The notes under the pieces are model-generated. The model made no database searches and was not told the origin of the DNA. It saw only the letters and a program-made list of their open reading frames with translations. A stretch of 64,000 bases of DNA, from NCBI RefSeq assembly GCF_000381025.1, contig NZ_KB905825.1, positions 62,001-126,000 of the forward strand. The letters run 5' to 3'. A program made the translations under genes and the position numbers. Below are positions 25,566 through 33,788 of the stretch, in pieces. Within the stretch, counting starts at the first letter, position 1. Every line of letters begins with the position of its first letter. Source of the stretch: Streptomyces sulphureus DSM 40104 (GTDB lineage Bacteria; Actinomycetota; Actinomycetes; Streptomycetales; Streptomycetaceae).

Positions 25566-26924
25566 TCACAGGGTGGCGAGCGCGTCCTCCAGGACGCCGA
25601 TCCCCTCGACGAGCAGGTCCTCGCCGATCACCAGCGGCGGGAGGAAACGGGCCACGTTGCCGTAGGTGCCCGTGGTGAGGAGGAGCAGGCCGTTCTGGTG
25701 GCAGGTGGTGGCGAGCTTCGCCGTCGCCTCCGGGTTCGGCTCCTTGCCGCCCGGCTTGACCAGCTCGATGGCGAGCATCGCGCCCCTGCCGCGTACGTCG
25801 CCGACGACGTCGTACTGCTCGGCGAGCTTCTCCAGCCGGGGCTTCATGACCTCCTCGATCCTGCGGGCCTTCGCGGGGAGGTCCTGCTCGCGCATCGTCT
25901 CGATGGAGCCGAGCGCGGCGGCGCAGGCGACCGGGTTGCCGCCGTAGGTGCCGCCGAGTCCGCCCGAGTGCGCGGAGTCCATGATCTCGGCGCGGCCGGT
26001 GACGGCGGAGAGGGGCAGGCCGCCGGCGATGCCCTTCGCCGTGGTGATGAGGTCGGGGACGAGCCCCTCGTCCTCGCAGGCGAACCACTGGCCGGTGCGG
26101 CAGAAGCCGCTCTGGATCTCGTCGGCGACGAAGACGATGCCGTGCTCCGCTGCGAACTCGGCGAGCCGCGGGAGGAAGCCCTTCGCCGGTTCGATGAACC
26201 CCCCCTCGCCGAGGACCGGTTCGACGAGCACGGCGGCGACGTTCTCCGGGCCGATCTGCTTGGTGATCTGGTCGATGGCCTGCGCTGCCGCCTCCTCGGC
26301 GCAGTTCTCGGGGCCGGTGAGCCACCGGTAGGGGTAGGCGACGGGGACGCGGTAGACCTCGGGGGCGAAGGGGCCGAAGCCCTGCTTGTACGGCATGTTC
26401 TTCGAGGTGAGCGCCATGGTGAGGTTGGTGCGGCCGTGGTAGGCGTGGTCGAGGACGACGACCGCCTGCCGGCCCGTGTGGAGTCGGGCGATCTTGACGG
26501 CGTTCTCCACCGCCTCGGCACCGGAGTTGAAGAGTGCGCTCTTCTTCGCGTGGTCGCCGGGGGTGAGCCGTGCGAGCTCCTCGCAGACCTCGACGTACGG
26601 CTCGTAGGGGGTCACCATCGCGCAGGTGTGCGTGAAGTCGGCGAGTTGCTGGCTCGCGCGGCGGACGACGGCCTCGGCGCTGTTGCCCACCGTCGTCACG
26701 GCGATGCCGGAGCCGAAGTCGATGAAGGAGTTGCCGTCGACGTCCTCCAGCACGCCGCCGCCGGCGCGGCGGGCGAAGACGGGCATCACGGAGCCGACGC
26801 CGTCTGCGACGGTCGCCTGCTTGCGTGCCGTCAACTCCCGGGAGAGCGGCCCGGGAACGGCGGTGACGAGCCTGCGCTCCTGCGGAAGTTCCGGACCTCC
26901 GGACAGTTCGGTCATCGTGCTCAT
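25566..26924 (-). CDS. gabT: 4-aminobutyrate aminotransferase
   Basis: 452 residues, class III PLP aminotransferase that moves the amino group of GABA to 2-oxoglutarate, giving succinate semialdehyde. Motifs: FNSGAEAVENAVKIARLHTG, the DHAYHGRTNLTMALT block, VLVEPVLGEGGFI, VADEIQSGFCRTG (Asp binding the PLP ring) and TTAKGIAGG with the Schiff-base Lys at about residue 297. The ATG at 26924 has GAGGAG seven bases upstream. A strong terminator follows the stop. It is divergent from the ATPase-PucR pair; the PucR protein is a reasonable candidate regulator. Confidence 0.93.
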   Translation of the reverse strand: MSTMTELSGGPELPQERRLVTAVPGPLSRELTARKQATVADGVGSVMPVFARRAGGGVLEDVDGNSFIDFGSGIAVTTVGNSAEAVVRRASQQLADFTHTCAMVTPYEPYVEVCEELARLTPGDHAKKSALFNSGAEAVENAVKIARLHTGRQAVVVLDHAYHGRTNLTMALTSKNMPYKQGFGPFAPEVYRVPVAYPYRWLTGPENCAEEAAAQAIDQITKQIGPENVAAVLVEPVLGEGGFIEPAKGFLPRLAEFAAEHGIVFVADEIQSGFCRTGQWFACEDEGLVPDLITTAKGIAGGLPLSAVTGRAEIMDSAHSGGLGGTYGGNPVACAAALGSIETMREQDLPAKARRIEEVMKPRLEKLAEQYDVVGDVRGRGAMLAIELVKPGGKEPNPEATAKLATTCHQNGLLLLTTGTYGNVARFLPPLVIGEDLLVEGIGVLEDALATL

Positions 26925-27045
26925 TGCGCTCTCCTCAGGAGAAAGGGATCGGTCGGCCTCCCCGCAGGCTAGGGCCGTGGGCCCGGGCGAGACATGCACC
27001 GGCCCGGTGAAGTCTCGGCGGCGTGTTGGCCGCAGCGGATATAGG

Positions 27046-27054
27046 TTGTCCACA
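27046..27054 (+). promoter_or_regulatory. DnaA box, streptomycete consensus
   Basis: TTGTCCACA matches the streptomycete DnaA box exactly, in the gap between gabT and the divergent ATPase gene, 28 bases upstream of that gene's -10 box. Binding is inference. Confidence 0.4.
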
Positions 27055-27081
27055 GGCGGCCCAACTGACGTGCGCGCCCAC

Positions 27082-27087
27082 TAGATT
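27082..27087 (+). promoter_or_regulatory. Probable -10 box of the ATPase-PucR transcript
   Basis: TAGATT is a good TAnnnT match, with the start codon 52 bases beyond. No clear -35 element at 17-18 bases. Confidence 0.4.
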
Positions 27088-27138
27088 GGTGGGGTACGCA
27101 CGAGGGGGAGACCCCAGCAACGGTCGGAGGCAGTGGAG

Positions 27139-29343
27139 ATGGAGATGGGGGCGTCTCCCCGGCGGAGCGACGGGACGGAGGCCGAGCGGCGTCCGGCCGG
27201 GCCTCCGCTCGACAAGTCGATCCCGCCGCAGCCCGGCTCGCCGCCGGGCGTCGAGCCGTACCCGCCGGCGGCGCCCCCGATGCCTGCCGGCGCCCCGGCC
27301 CAAAGGCCGCCGCTCGCCGACTGGTTGCGGGCGCCGCGACCCGAGGCCGAGCCCGGCATCTGGCGCCGCAACCACCAGCCGAGGGAGGCCGACGACCCCG
27401 AGCGCATCCCGGCGCGCCAGCTCGTCAGCGGCGCCGTCGTCACCTTCCTCGTCGGCTGGCTGCTGTGGTCGCTGCTGTACAACGGCTACCTGGGCAGCTT
27501 CTGGCTGTGGCCGCTCCTCGCCCTCACGCCGGATTCCTGGCGCACGGGAGACGACGGCAAGGTGGCGTACGAGCTCGCCTCCTACCTCTACTTTGCGCTC
27601 GTCCTCGGCGGACTCGTCGTCGTCTTCGGGAAGTTGGGCAAGTGGGCCGAGCTGTTCCGGCGCGTCCGGGCGCGGCTCACCCGGACATCTCCGCGCAACC
27701 GTCCGCCGCTTCCCGAGGTCCCGCCCGTCCCCCCGCCCGAGGTCGACCCGGCGCGCTGGCCCGAACTCCGCGCGGGCGGTGCCCCGCAGGCGGCCGAGCG
27801 GCTCGCCGAGGCGATCGAGGCCGACGCCATGAGCGACGTCGACCACGCCCGGATCACCCGCGCCTGGCACTCGGTGAGGGTCCGCCCGGAACGGATGGGC
27901 GCCTTCCACGACAGCGTGCTCAAGCTCGGCCCCGGCGCCTGCCCGCACCCCTCGGGCGCCCGCGACCTCGCGGCCCGCGTCGCCCGCCACGACCTCTCGC
28001 TCCGACAGGTGCGCATCGGCACTGCCCCCGACACCGAGCGCAACCCCCACGAGTACCGCGGCGCCGGCATGGCACTCGAACCGACGGTGCTCGGCACCTC
28101 GGCGCTCGTCGTCGGGCCGCCCGGATCGGGGAAGACCCACCGCGTCGCGCGCCCGATCACCGAGTCGCTCTGCCTCCAGGCGCTGGCGATGCAGTCGGCC
28201 GTCGTCGCGGTGGGCGCGGCGGGCGAACGCCTCGCCCCCGACGAGGCGTTCGACGTCGTCGTACGCCTCGGCAGCCCCGAGTCCCGCTACGACCTCGACC
28301 TCTACGGCGGCAGCTCCGACCCCGACGAGGCCGCCGCCGTCCTCGCCGAAGCGCTCGTCGGAGACCTCGCGGCGCAGACGCACGGCGGCGACAGCCGGCG
28401 CGCTGCCACCTGCCTCGCGCAGCTCCTCGGCCCGTTCGCCGCCGTCCACGGGCGCTATCCGACCGTCGCCGAGCTCCGCGAACTCCTCGACGGCTCCCGC
28501 GCGGCGCTCGACGCACTGAGGGCCGCGCTCACCGAGGCCGACAAGCAGACCCTCCTCCGCGAACTCGACGCCTACGAGCGGCAGTCGGGCCGCTCGGGCG
28601 ACACCGCCTCTTTCCTCGCAGACCGTGTCGCGCTCCTCGACCGCCCCGCCTTCGCCGGCTTCTTCCACCCCGAGGGCGCGAGGCCGCCTGCCGACGCACC
28701 CGAGCGCCGTCCCTTCACGCTGCGCGCCCTGGAACACCCCGTCCGCGTCCGCATCGACCTCCCCGAGCGGGGTCACGCCGAGGCGTCGAGGCTCCTCGCG
28801 CGGCTCGTCCTCGCACAGTTCACCGAGGCGGTGGCGGCGCGGACCGACGAATCCCTCTTCGCCTGCCTCGTCCTCGACGACGCCGCGCAGACGGTCACCC
28901 CGCAGTCCCTCCGCGCCCTTCAACGCCTCCGCTCGGCCCACGCGGGCGCCGTCCTCACCCTCCGCTCGCTCGACGACGTCCCCGAGCACCTGCGCGGCCC
29001 GCTCCTGGGCGCCGTCGGATGCCGCATCGCCTGCGCCGGCGTGAGCCCCTGGGACGCGGAGCGGTTCGCCGCGGCGTGGGGCAAGGAGTGGGTGCAGACA
29101 CGTACGGTAACCAACCGCCAACTCGTCTCCGACGAACCGTTCACGCGCCTCATGCACTCGCTCAGGAAGCTGGTGACGGGCCGCTACGTCAGCGCCGAGT
29201 CGGTGACGGTCCGCACCGAGCAGCGCGAGCGCTGGTCCGCCTCCGAGCTCGCCAACGAGCTCCAGCCCGAGCACGCCGTCGTCTCTCTCACCACGGTCCG
29301 CGGCGCTCGGACACCACCCGTTCTGACCAGGCTCGGAGAGTGA
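27139..29343 (+). CDS. Membrane-anchored P-loop ATPase, streptomycete conserved type
   Basis: 734 residues. Residues 1-90 are Pro/Arg-rich and probably disordered; two hydrophobic spans follow (about 97-118 and 150-170), so the bulk is cytoplasmic. The Walker A motif VGPPGSGKTHR lies near residue 330 and a Walker B-like LFACLVLDDAAQ near 575, an arrangement like VirB4/TraG/FtsK-related NTPases, but I cannot assign the substrate. Conserved sequences ending NRQLVSDEPFTRLMHSLRKL suggest a real function rather than decay. ATG 27139 is placed eight bases from GGAGG; a GTG at 27133 is possible. PucR follows 50 bases downstream. Confidence 0.75.
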   Translation: MEMGASPRRSDGTEAERRPAGPPLDKSIPPQPGSPPGVEPYPPAAPPMPAGAPAQRPPLADWLRAPRPEAEPGIWRRNHQPREADDPERIPARQLVSGAVVTFLVGWLLWSLLYNGYLGSFWLWPLLALTPDSWRTGDDGKVAYELASYLYFALVLGGLVVVFGKLGKWAELFRRVRARLTRTSPRNRPPLPEVPPVPPPEVDPARWPELRAGGAPQAAERLAEAIEADAMSDVDHARITRAWHSVRVRPERMGAFHDSVLKLGPGACPHPSGARDLAARVARHDLSLRQVRIGTAPDTERNPHEYRGAGMALEPTVLGTSALVVGPPGSGKTHRVARPITESLCLQALAMQSAVVAVGAAGERLAPDEAFDVVVRLGSPESRYDLDLYGGSSDPDEAAAVLAEALVGDLAAQTHGGDSRRAATCLAQLLGPFAAVHGRYPTVAELRELLDGSRAALDALRAALTEADKQTLLRELDAYERQSGRSGDTASFLADRVALLDRPAFAGFFHPEGARPPADAPERRPFTLRALEHPVRVRIDLPERGHAEASRLLARLVLAQFTEAVAARTDESLFACLVLDDAAQTVTPQSLRALQRLRSAHAGAVLTLRSLDDVPEHLRGPLLGAVGCRIACAGVSPWDAERFAAAWGKEWVQTRTVTNRQLVSDEPFTRLMHSLRKLVTGRYVSAESVTVRTEQRERWSASELANELQPEHAVVSLTTVRGARTPPVLTRLGE

Positions 29344-29393
29344 GCTCGGCGACACCGGGGGCGCTCGCGCCCGCCTGTACCGTGAAGGGCGTT

Positions 29394-31115
29394 ATGCCAC
29401 CGACTCTTGCCACGCTGGTCCAGCACTCCTCCCTGCGGCTCTCCGTGGTCGCGGGGCACGAGCACCTGGACACCCCCGTCCGCTGGGCGCACGCCAGCGA
29501 ACTCGCCGACCCCACCCCGTACCTCGACGGCGGCGAGCTGCTCATGGTGACGGCCCTGAAGCTGCCGGCAGAGGACCCGGGGGAGATGCGCGCCTACGTG
29601 GGCCGTCTCGCGGGCGCAGGCGTCGTCGGGATCGCCTTCGCCGCAGGGGTCAACTACGAGAAGATCCCGGGCGCCCTCGTCGACGCCTGCCGCGAGGGCG
29701 GGATGCCGCTGCTCGAAGTGCCGCGGCGAACCCCGTTCATCGCGTTGAGCAAGGCCGTCTCGGCCGCGATCGCTGCCGAGCAGTACCGTTCGGTCACCGC
29801 CGGGTTCGAGGCGCAGCGAGAGATGACGCGGGCGGCGCTCTCGCCCGAGGGCCCCACCGCGCTCCTCGCCCGCCTCGCCTCCCAAGTCGACGGATGGGCC
29901 GCGCTGTACGACGTCTCGGGAGCCGTCGTCGCGACGGCACCGGCCTGGGCGGTGCGCCGCGCCTCCCGCTACGTCGGCGACGCCGAGCGCCTTCGGGACC
30001 GCCCGGCGCCCGCGAGCGCCGTGGTGGGCGAGGCCGCAGAAGGGCGGGACCGTGTCGAGCTCCAGTCGGTCGGCGGCGGCCGCCGGGCCCGCGCCGTGCT
30101 CGCCGTCGGCACGGGCGAGCCGCTCGGCACGGCGGAGCGGTACGCGGTGCACTCGGCGATAGCACTGCTCACCCTCACCATGGAGCGCTCCCGTGCGCTC
30201 CAGGAGGCCGAACAGCGCCTCGGCGCCGCCGTGTTGCGCATGCTGCTCGTCGGCGAGGGCGATCACGCGCGCGCCGTCGCGGGTCAGCTCTACGGCGATC
30301 TCCTCGACGCCCCGATGCGCGTCGTCGTCGCCGAACCGGCATCCGCGGCCGCCGCTCGCAGGGCGCACAGGCCGGCGGGGCCGCTGCCGCCGGGGGAGGA
30401 GGCCCGGATCGTCGTCAACGGCCCGGAAGGGCGGCTGCCCGCCGAGGAGATCGATCCGGTCGACCCGCCCTGGCCACTGGAGGAGCTCGCCGACGCCGTC
30501 GAGACGGCGGCGGCGCGCAGCGGCGAGGCGGTCCTCGTCGTGCCCGACGGCCCGCGCCTGGTGATGCTCGCGGCCGACGGCGGAGCGGCTGTGCGTGCCT
30601 GCGTCGAGTTCTCCTCGACGGAGGCGGCGCAGCCGGAGCGCGCACGGCGTCCGCACCGCGGCCCCAGCGCCCGGGGTGCGCGGGGAGGCAGCGAGGACGG
30701 GCTCGCGATCGGAGTCTCCGCGCCGGCCGGACTCCCCGCGGTCGCCGTCGCGTTCAAACAGGCGGACCAGGCGCTCTCCGTAGCGCGGCGCCGCGGTGTC
30801 GCGCTCGTCGAGCACGAGGACGTAGCCGCCGGCTCGATCCTGCCCCTCCTCGCCGACGACGCCGTCCGCGCCTTCGCCGACGGCCTGCTGCGCGCCCTGC
30901 ACGAGCACGACGCCAATGGTCGCGGCGACCTCGTCGCCTCCCTCCGCGCCTGGCTCTCCCGCCACGGCCAGTGGGACGCGGCAGCGGCCGAACTCGGCGT
31001 CCACCGGCACACGTTGCGCTACCGCATGCGCCGCGTCGAGGAGATCCTCGGCCGCTCCCTCGATGACCCGGACGTCCGCATGGAACTCTGGCTCGCGCTG
31101 AAGACGACGGGGTGA
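29394..31115 (+). CDS. PucR-family transcriptional regulator
   Basis: 573 residues. N-terminal PucR domain (about 1-125: TLATLVQHSSLRLSVVAGHE, WAHASELADPTPYLDGGELL, GIAFAAGVNYEKIPGALVDA), a middle GGDEF-like region, and a C-terminal helix-turn-helix of the HTH_30 type (LRAWLSRHGQWDAAAAELGV then HRHTLRYRMRRVEEILGRSL). PucR-type regulators commonly control nitrogen-compound catabolism; flanked by gabT and an aldehyde dehydrogenase gene, it plausibly controls GABA or polyamine use. The ATG at 29394 follows GAAGGGCG. Confidence 0.92.
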   Translation: MPPTLATLVQHSSLRLSVVAGHEHLDTPVRWAHASELADPTPYLDGGELLMVTALKLPAEDPGEMRAYVGRLAGAGVVGIAFAAGVNYEKIPGALVDACREGGMPLLEVPRRTPFIALSKAVSAAIAAEQYRSVTAGFEAQREMTRAALSPEGPTALLARLASQVDGWAALYDVSGAVVATAPAWAVRRASRYVGDAERLRDRPAPASAVVGEAAEGRDRVELQSVGGGRRARAVLAVGTGEPLGTAERYAVHSAIALLTLTMERSRALQEAEQRLGAAVLRMLLVGEGDHARAVAGQLYGDLLDAPMRVVVAEPASAAAARRAHRPAGPLPPGEEARIVVNGPEGRLPAEEIDPVDPPWPLEELADAVETAAARSGEAVLVVPDGPRLVMLAADGGAAVRACVEFSSTEAAQPERARRPHRGPSARGARGGSEDGLAIGVSAPAGLPAVAVAFKQADQALSVARRRGVALVEHEDVAAGSILPLLADDAVRAFADGLLRALHEHDANGRGDLVASLRAWLSRHGQWDAAAAELGVHRHTLRYRMRRVEEILGRSLDDPDVRMELWLALKTTG

Positions 31116-31913
31116 GAGACGTTGCGAGGTCGGCCGCCCACCCGCTGGCCGACCGCCGCGCTCCGGCCAACGGCCGTGCCACGCCTGAGCGGTCACCGCA
31201 CGGCCGAGCCGACGAACCCGTCGTCCGCGGTGAAGGGCTGTAGCGCTCCGGTCCCAAGTGCCCGCCCTGCCGTGCGCTTTGCCACTGCGCCCTCGCCGAC
31301 GGCAGCACCGTGATCAGCGGCCGTGCCCCCGACCAACGACCGCGCCATGGCGCGCGGTCCGAGCCGTGCTCACTATGCGGAAGTCACGACGCCACGGGCC
31401 TGACGCCCATCCTTCCGGCCGTTCCGCAGCGGCCCGGTTCACTGATCGCGCCCCGGCCGAGCGCTCACGCAAGCGCCGAGCCGGCGAGCCCGGGCCAACG
31501 ACCGCTCCCCGGGCCGGCGGCCACCGTACGCGCCGAGCCGCCAAGTCCGAACCGGTGGCCGCTCCCGGTTCGAGCGCTCCCACACACGCCGATCCGAGAA
31601 GCCGGGGCAAGTCGCCGCGCCTCGACCGACCTCCTCCGCCAACCCCCGCACCCGGGCCGCCTCACACCCGCCTGAAGCACCACCCCAACTCCCCACCCTC
31701 TCCGGCGCGTTACCCCGCCCCGCCAGGCGCAACAGGACATTCCGTAGCCACCCCGCCCGGAACCCCTCCGCACCGGACAAGGAACAGCGCGCGCTCGAAG
31801 CCCTACGGTGGGGCACAGCTCGGATCGCCCCCCGTACGGCAGCCGCCCGGCGGTGCGCACCGGCACGGCGACCCGAGCGGGAGGGCACAACCGATCCGGA
31901 AGGGCGATCCCCA
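31116..31913. other. Long intergenic region with degenerate repeats
   Basis: About 800 bp without a gene I can support. Codon phase is inconsistent and open frames on either strand are low-complexity Arg/Pro/Gly. The part 31459-31640 holds degenerate ~57-bp repeats, described separately. The last stretch carries the aldehyde dehydrogenase promoter; TACGGT at 31803-31808 is a possible -10. Confidence 0.5.
31459..31640. repeat. Degenerate ~57-bp tandem repeat
   Basis: GCGCCGAGCCG begins at 31473 and at 31530, and the related ACGCCGATCCG at 31586, i.e. spacings of 57 and 56 bases. A second word, GAGCGCTC, recurs at 31459 and 31572, two periods apart. The units have diverged but keep phase. Confidence 0.5.
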
Positions 31914-33368
31914 GTGACCACAGCGACTTCCCCGTACCCGTTCTGGCTCGCCGGCCGCACGGCCACGGGCAACGACACCCTCGACGTCACCTCGCCCTGG
32001 GACGGCCGGCTCGTCGGCACCGTCAGCCTGCCGGACGAAGCCCAGACGCAGCAGGCGGTGGCGGCGGCGGCCGAGGTCGCCGAGGAGTTCGCCGCCACCC
32101 CTGCGCACGTCCGCGCCGCAGCGCTCGACCACGTCGTCCGTCGCCTCGGCGAGCGCAGCGAGGAGGTCGCCCGCCTGATCTCCGCCGAGAACGGCAAGCC
32201 GATGAAGTGGGCAAGGGGCGAAGTCGGCCGCTGCCTCTCGGTCTTCCGCTGGGCGGCGGACGAGGCGCGGAGGTTCAACGGCGGCGAGGGCCAGCGCCTC
32301 GACTCGGACGCCGGCGGCGAGGGGCGCCTCGCCTTCACCCGCCGCTTCCCCTACGGCCCGGTGCTCGGCATCGCGCCGTTCAACTTCCCGCTCAACCTCT
32401 GTGCGCACAAGGTCGCGCCGGCGCTCGCGGTCGGCGCCCCGATCGTCCTGAAACCGGCCCCCGCCACCCCGCTCTCCGGCCTCCTCCTCGGCGAACTCCT
32501 CGCCGAGACCGACCTGCCCGCCGGCTCCTGGTCCGTCCTGCCCGTCCCCAACGACCGCATGCCCGACCTGGTGCAGGACGAGCGGCTGCCGATCATCTCC
32601 TTCACCGGCTCCGCGCCCGTCGGCTGGTCGATCCTCGACTCGGTCCCCCGCAAGCGCGTCACGCTGGAGCTCGGCGGCAACGGTGCGGCCGTCGTCCTCG
32701 CCGACTACTCCTCGGAGGCCGACCTCGACTTCGCGGCGCAGCGGATCGCCACCTTCTCCAACTACCAGGGCGGCCAGTCCTGCATCTCCGTCCAGCGGGT
32801 CCTCGCCGACGCCTCCGTCTACGACCGGCTCGTACCGAAGATCGTCGCCGCGGTGGAGTCGCTCACCACGGGGGACCCGGAGGACGACGCCACCGACGTC
32901 GGCCCGCTCGTCAGCGAGGAGGCGGCCAGGCGCGTCGAGTCCTGGGTCGAGGAGTCGCTGGCCGCCGGCGCCCGGCTCCTCACGGGAGGCAAGCGGGACG
33001 GCGCCAGTTTCGCGCCGACCGTCCTCGAAGAGGTGCCGGCCGAGACCAACATCGGCAGCGAGGAGGTCTTCGGCCCCGTCGTCTCCGTGAGCCGGGTCGA
33101 GGGCGAAGAGGCGGCGTTCGCTGCGGTCAACGACTCCAAGTACGGCCTCCAGGCGGGCGTCTTCACCCACGACCTGCAAGCGGCCTTCCGCGCGCACCGC
33201 GCCCTCGACGTCGGCGGGGTCGTTGTCGGCGACGTCCCCTCCTACCGCGCCGACCAGATGCCGTACGGCGGTGTGAAGGACTCCGGCGTCGGCCGCGAGG
33301 GCGTCCGCTTCGCGATGGAGGACTACACCTACGAGCGCGTCATGGTCCTCACCGGCCTCCAGCTCTAG
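31914..33368 (+). CDS. Aldehyde dehydrogenase family protein, possible succinate-semialdehyde role
   Basis: 484 residues, ALDH superfamily. Catalytic Asn in APFNFPLN, Glu in LELGGN (about residue 255) and Cys in GGQSCIS (about 290). The GGQSC variant and the NIGSEEVFGPV block resemble glyceraldehyde-3-phosphate/lactaldehyde/succinate-semialdehyde-type subfamilies more than betaine aldehyde dehydrogenases. Close to gabT and a PucR gene, it could oxidise succinate semialdehyde, but this is inference. GTG start at 31914. A very strong hairpin follows. Confidence 0.85.
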   Translation: MTTATSPYPFWLAGRTATGNDTLDVTSPWDGRLVGTVSLPDEAQTQQAVAAAAEVAEEFAATPAHVRAAALDHVVRRLGERSEEVARLISAENGKPMKWARGEVGRCLSVFRWAADEARRFNGGEGQRLDSDAGGEGRLAFTRRFPYGPVLGIAPFNFPLNLCAHKVAPALAVGAPIVLKPAPATPLSGLLLGELLAETDLPAGSWSVLPVPNDRMPDLVQDERLPIISFTGSAPVGWSILDSVPRKRVTLELGGNGAAVVLADYSSEADLDFAAQRIATFSNYQGGQSCISVQRVLADASVYDRLVPKIVAAVESLTTGDPEDDATDVGPLVSEEAARRVESWVEESLAAGARLLTGGKRDGASFAPTVLEEVPAETNIGSEEVFGPVVSVSRVEGEEAAFAAVNDSKYGLQAGVFTHDLQAAFRAHRALDVGGVVVGDVPSYRADQMPYGGVKDSGVGREGVRFAMEDYTYERVMVLTGLQL

Positions 33369-33432
33369 GCACGCCGGCACGCTCCCGGTGCATCCTCGGC
33401 GCCCTTGTCTGCGTCCTACTCCGAGGGGCGCC

Positions 33433-33475
33433 GCCGCGGCCCCGCCCGACCTCTGGTTTCGGGCGGGGCCGCGGC
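33433..33475 (+). terminator. Strong terminator after the aldehyde dehydrogenase gene
   Basis: GCCGCGGCCCCGCCCGA (33433-33449) pairs perfectly with 33459-33475 (17 bp) around a 9-base loop, 65 bases after the stop codon. Confidence 0.85.
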
Positions 33476-33557
33476 TGTGCATTCCCCAAGTAGGTTTGCT
33501 TCAGGCGGAGTTGGGCGGCACCGGTGCGCGCTGCCGGCCCGGGAGTGGAGGCGTCTT

Positions 33558-33677
33558 ATGTCGGCATCGAAGAGGCCGCCACCGCAGTGGGGACGGCTTG
33601 CGACGCTTGCGGTCGCCGTCGCGGCGCTGCTGCTGCTCCTCGTGACCGTGGGGCTCGCCGTCGCCGAACTGAGGTGA
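33558..33677 (+). CDS. 39-residue single-span membrane peptide
   Basis: ATG at 33558 with GGAGG six bases upstream; the product is a short basic N-terminus (MSASKRPPPQWGRL), one hydrophobic span (about 17-36) and the tail AELR. High third-position GC continues to the stop. The gene lies between a strong terminator and the acyl-CoA dehydrogenase promoter region. No family recognised; the ribosome binding site and topology make it more than a chance frame. Confidence 0.55.
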   Translation: MSASKRPPPQWGRLATLAVAVAALLLLLVTVGLAVAELR

Positions 33678-33788
33678 GGACGGGCGGCACGCTGCGCGGA
33701 GTCTGGTACGGGCGGCCGCGATCGGGTACACACGACCGAGTAGCACCGGCCGGCAGTCAACGCCCCCAGTCCTCCCGAGGTGAGCGAG

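Noticed and set aside
27465..29393. Plus-strand frame preceding the PucR start
   Set aside because: Arg/Pro-rich out-of-phase reading of the ATPase gene; PucR begins at 29394.
31439..32338. Minus-strand frame across the gap and start of the aldehyde dehydrogenase gene
   Set aside because: Arg/Ser/Ala-rich, partly antisense to the dehydrogenase gene, no ribosome binding site; best explained by the degenerate repeats and high GC.
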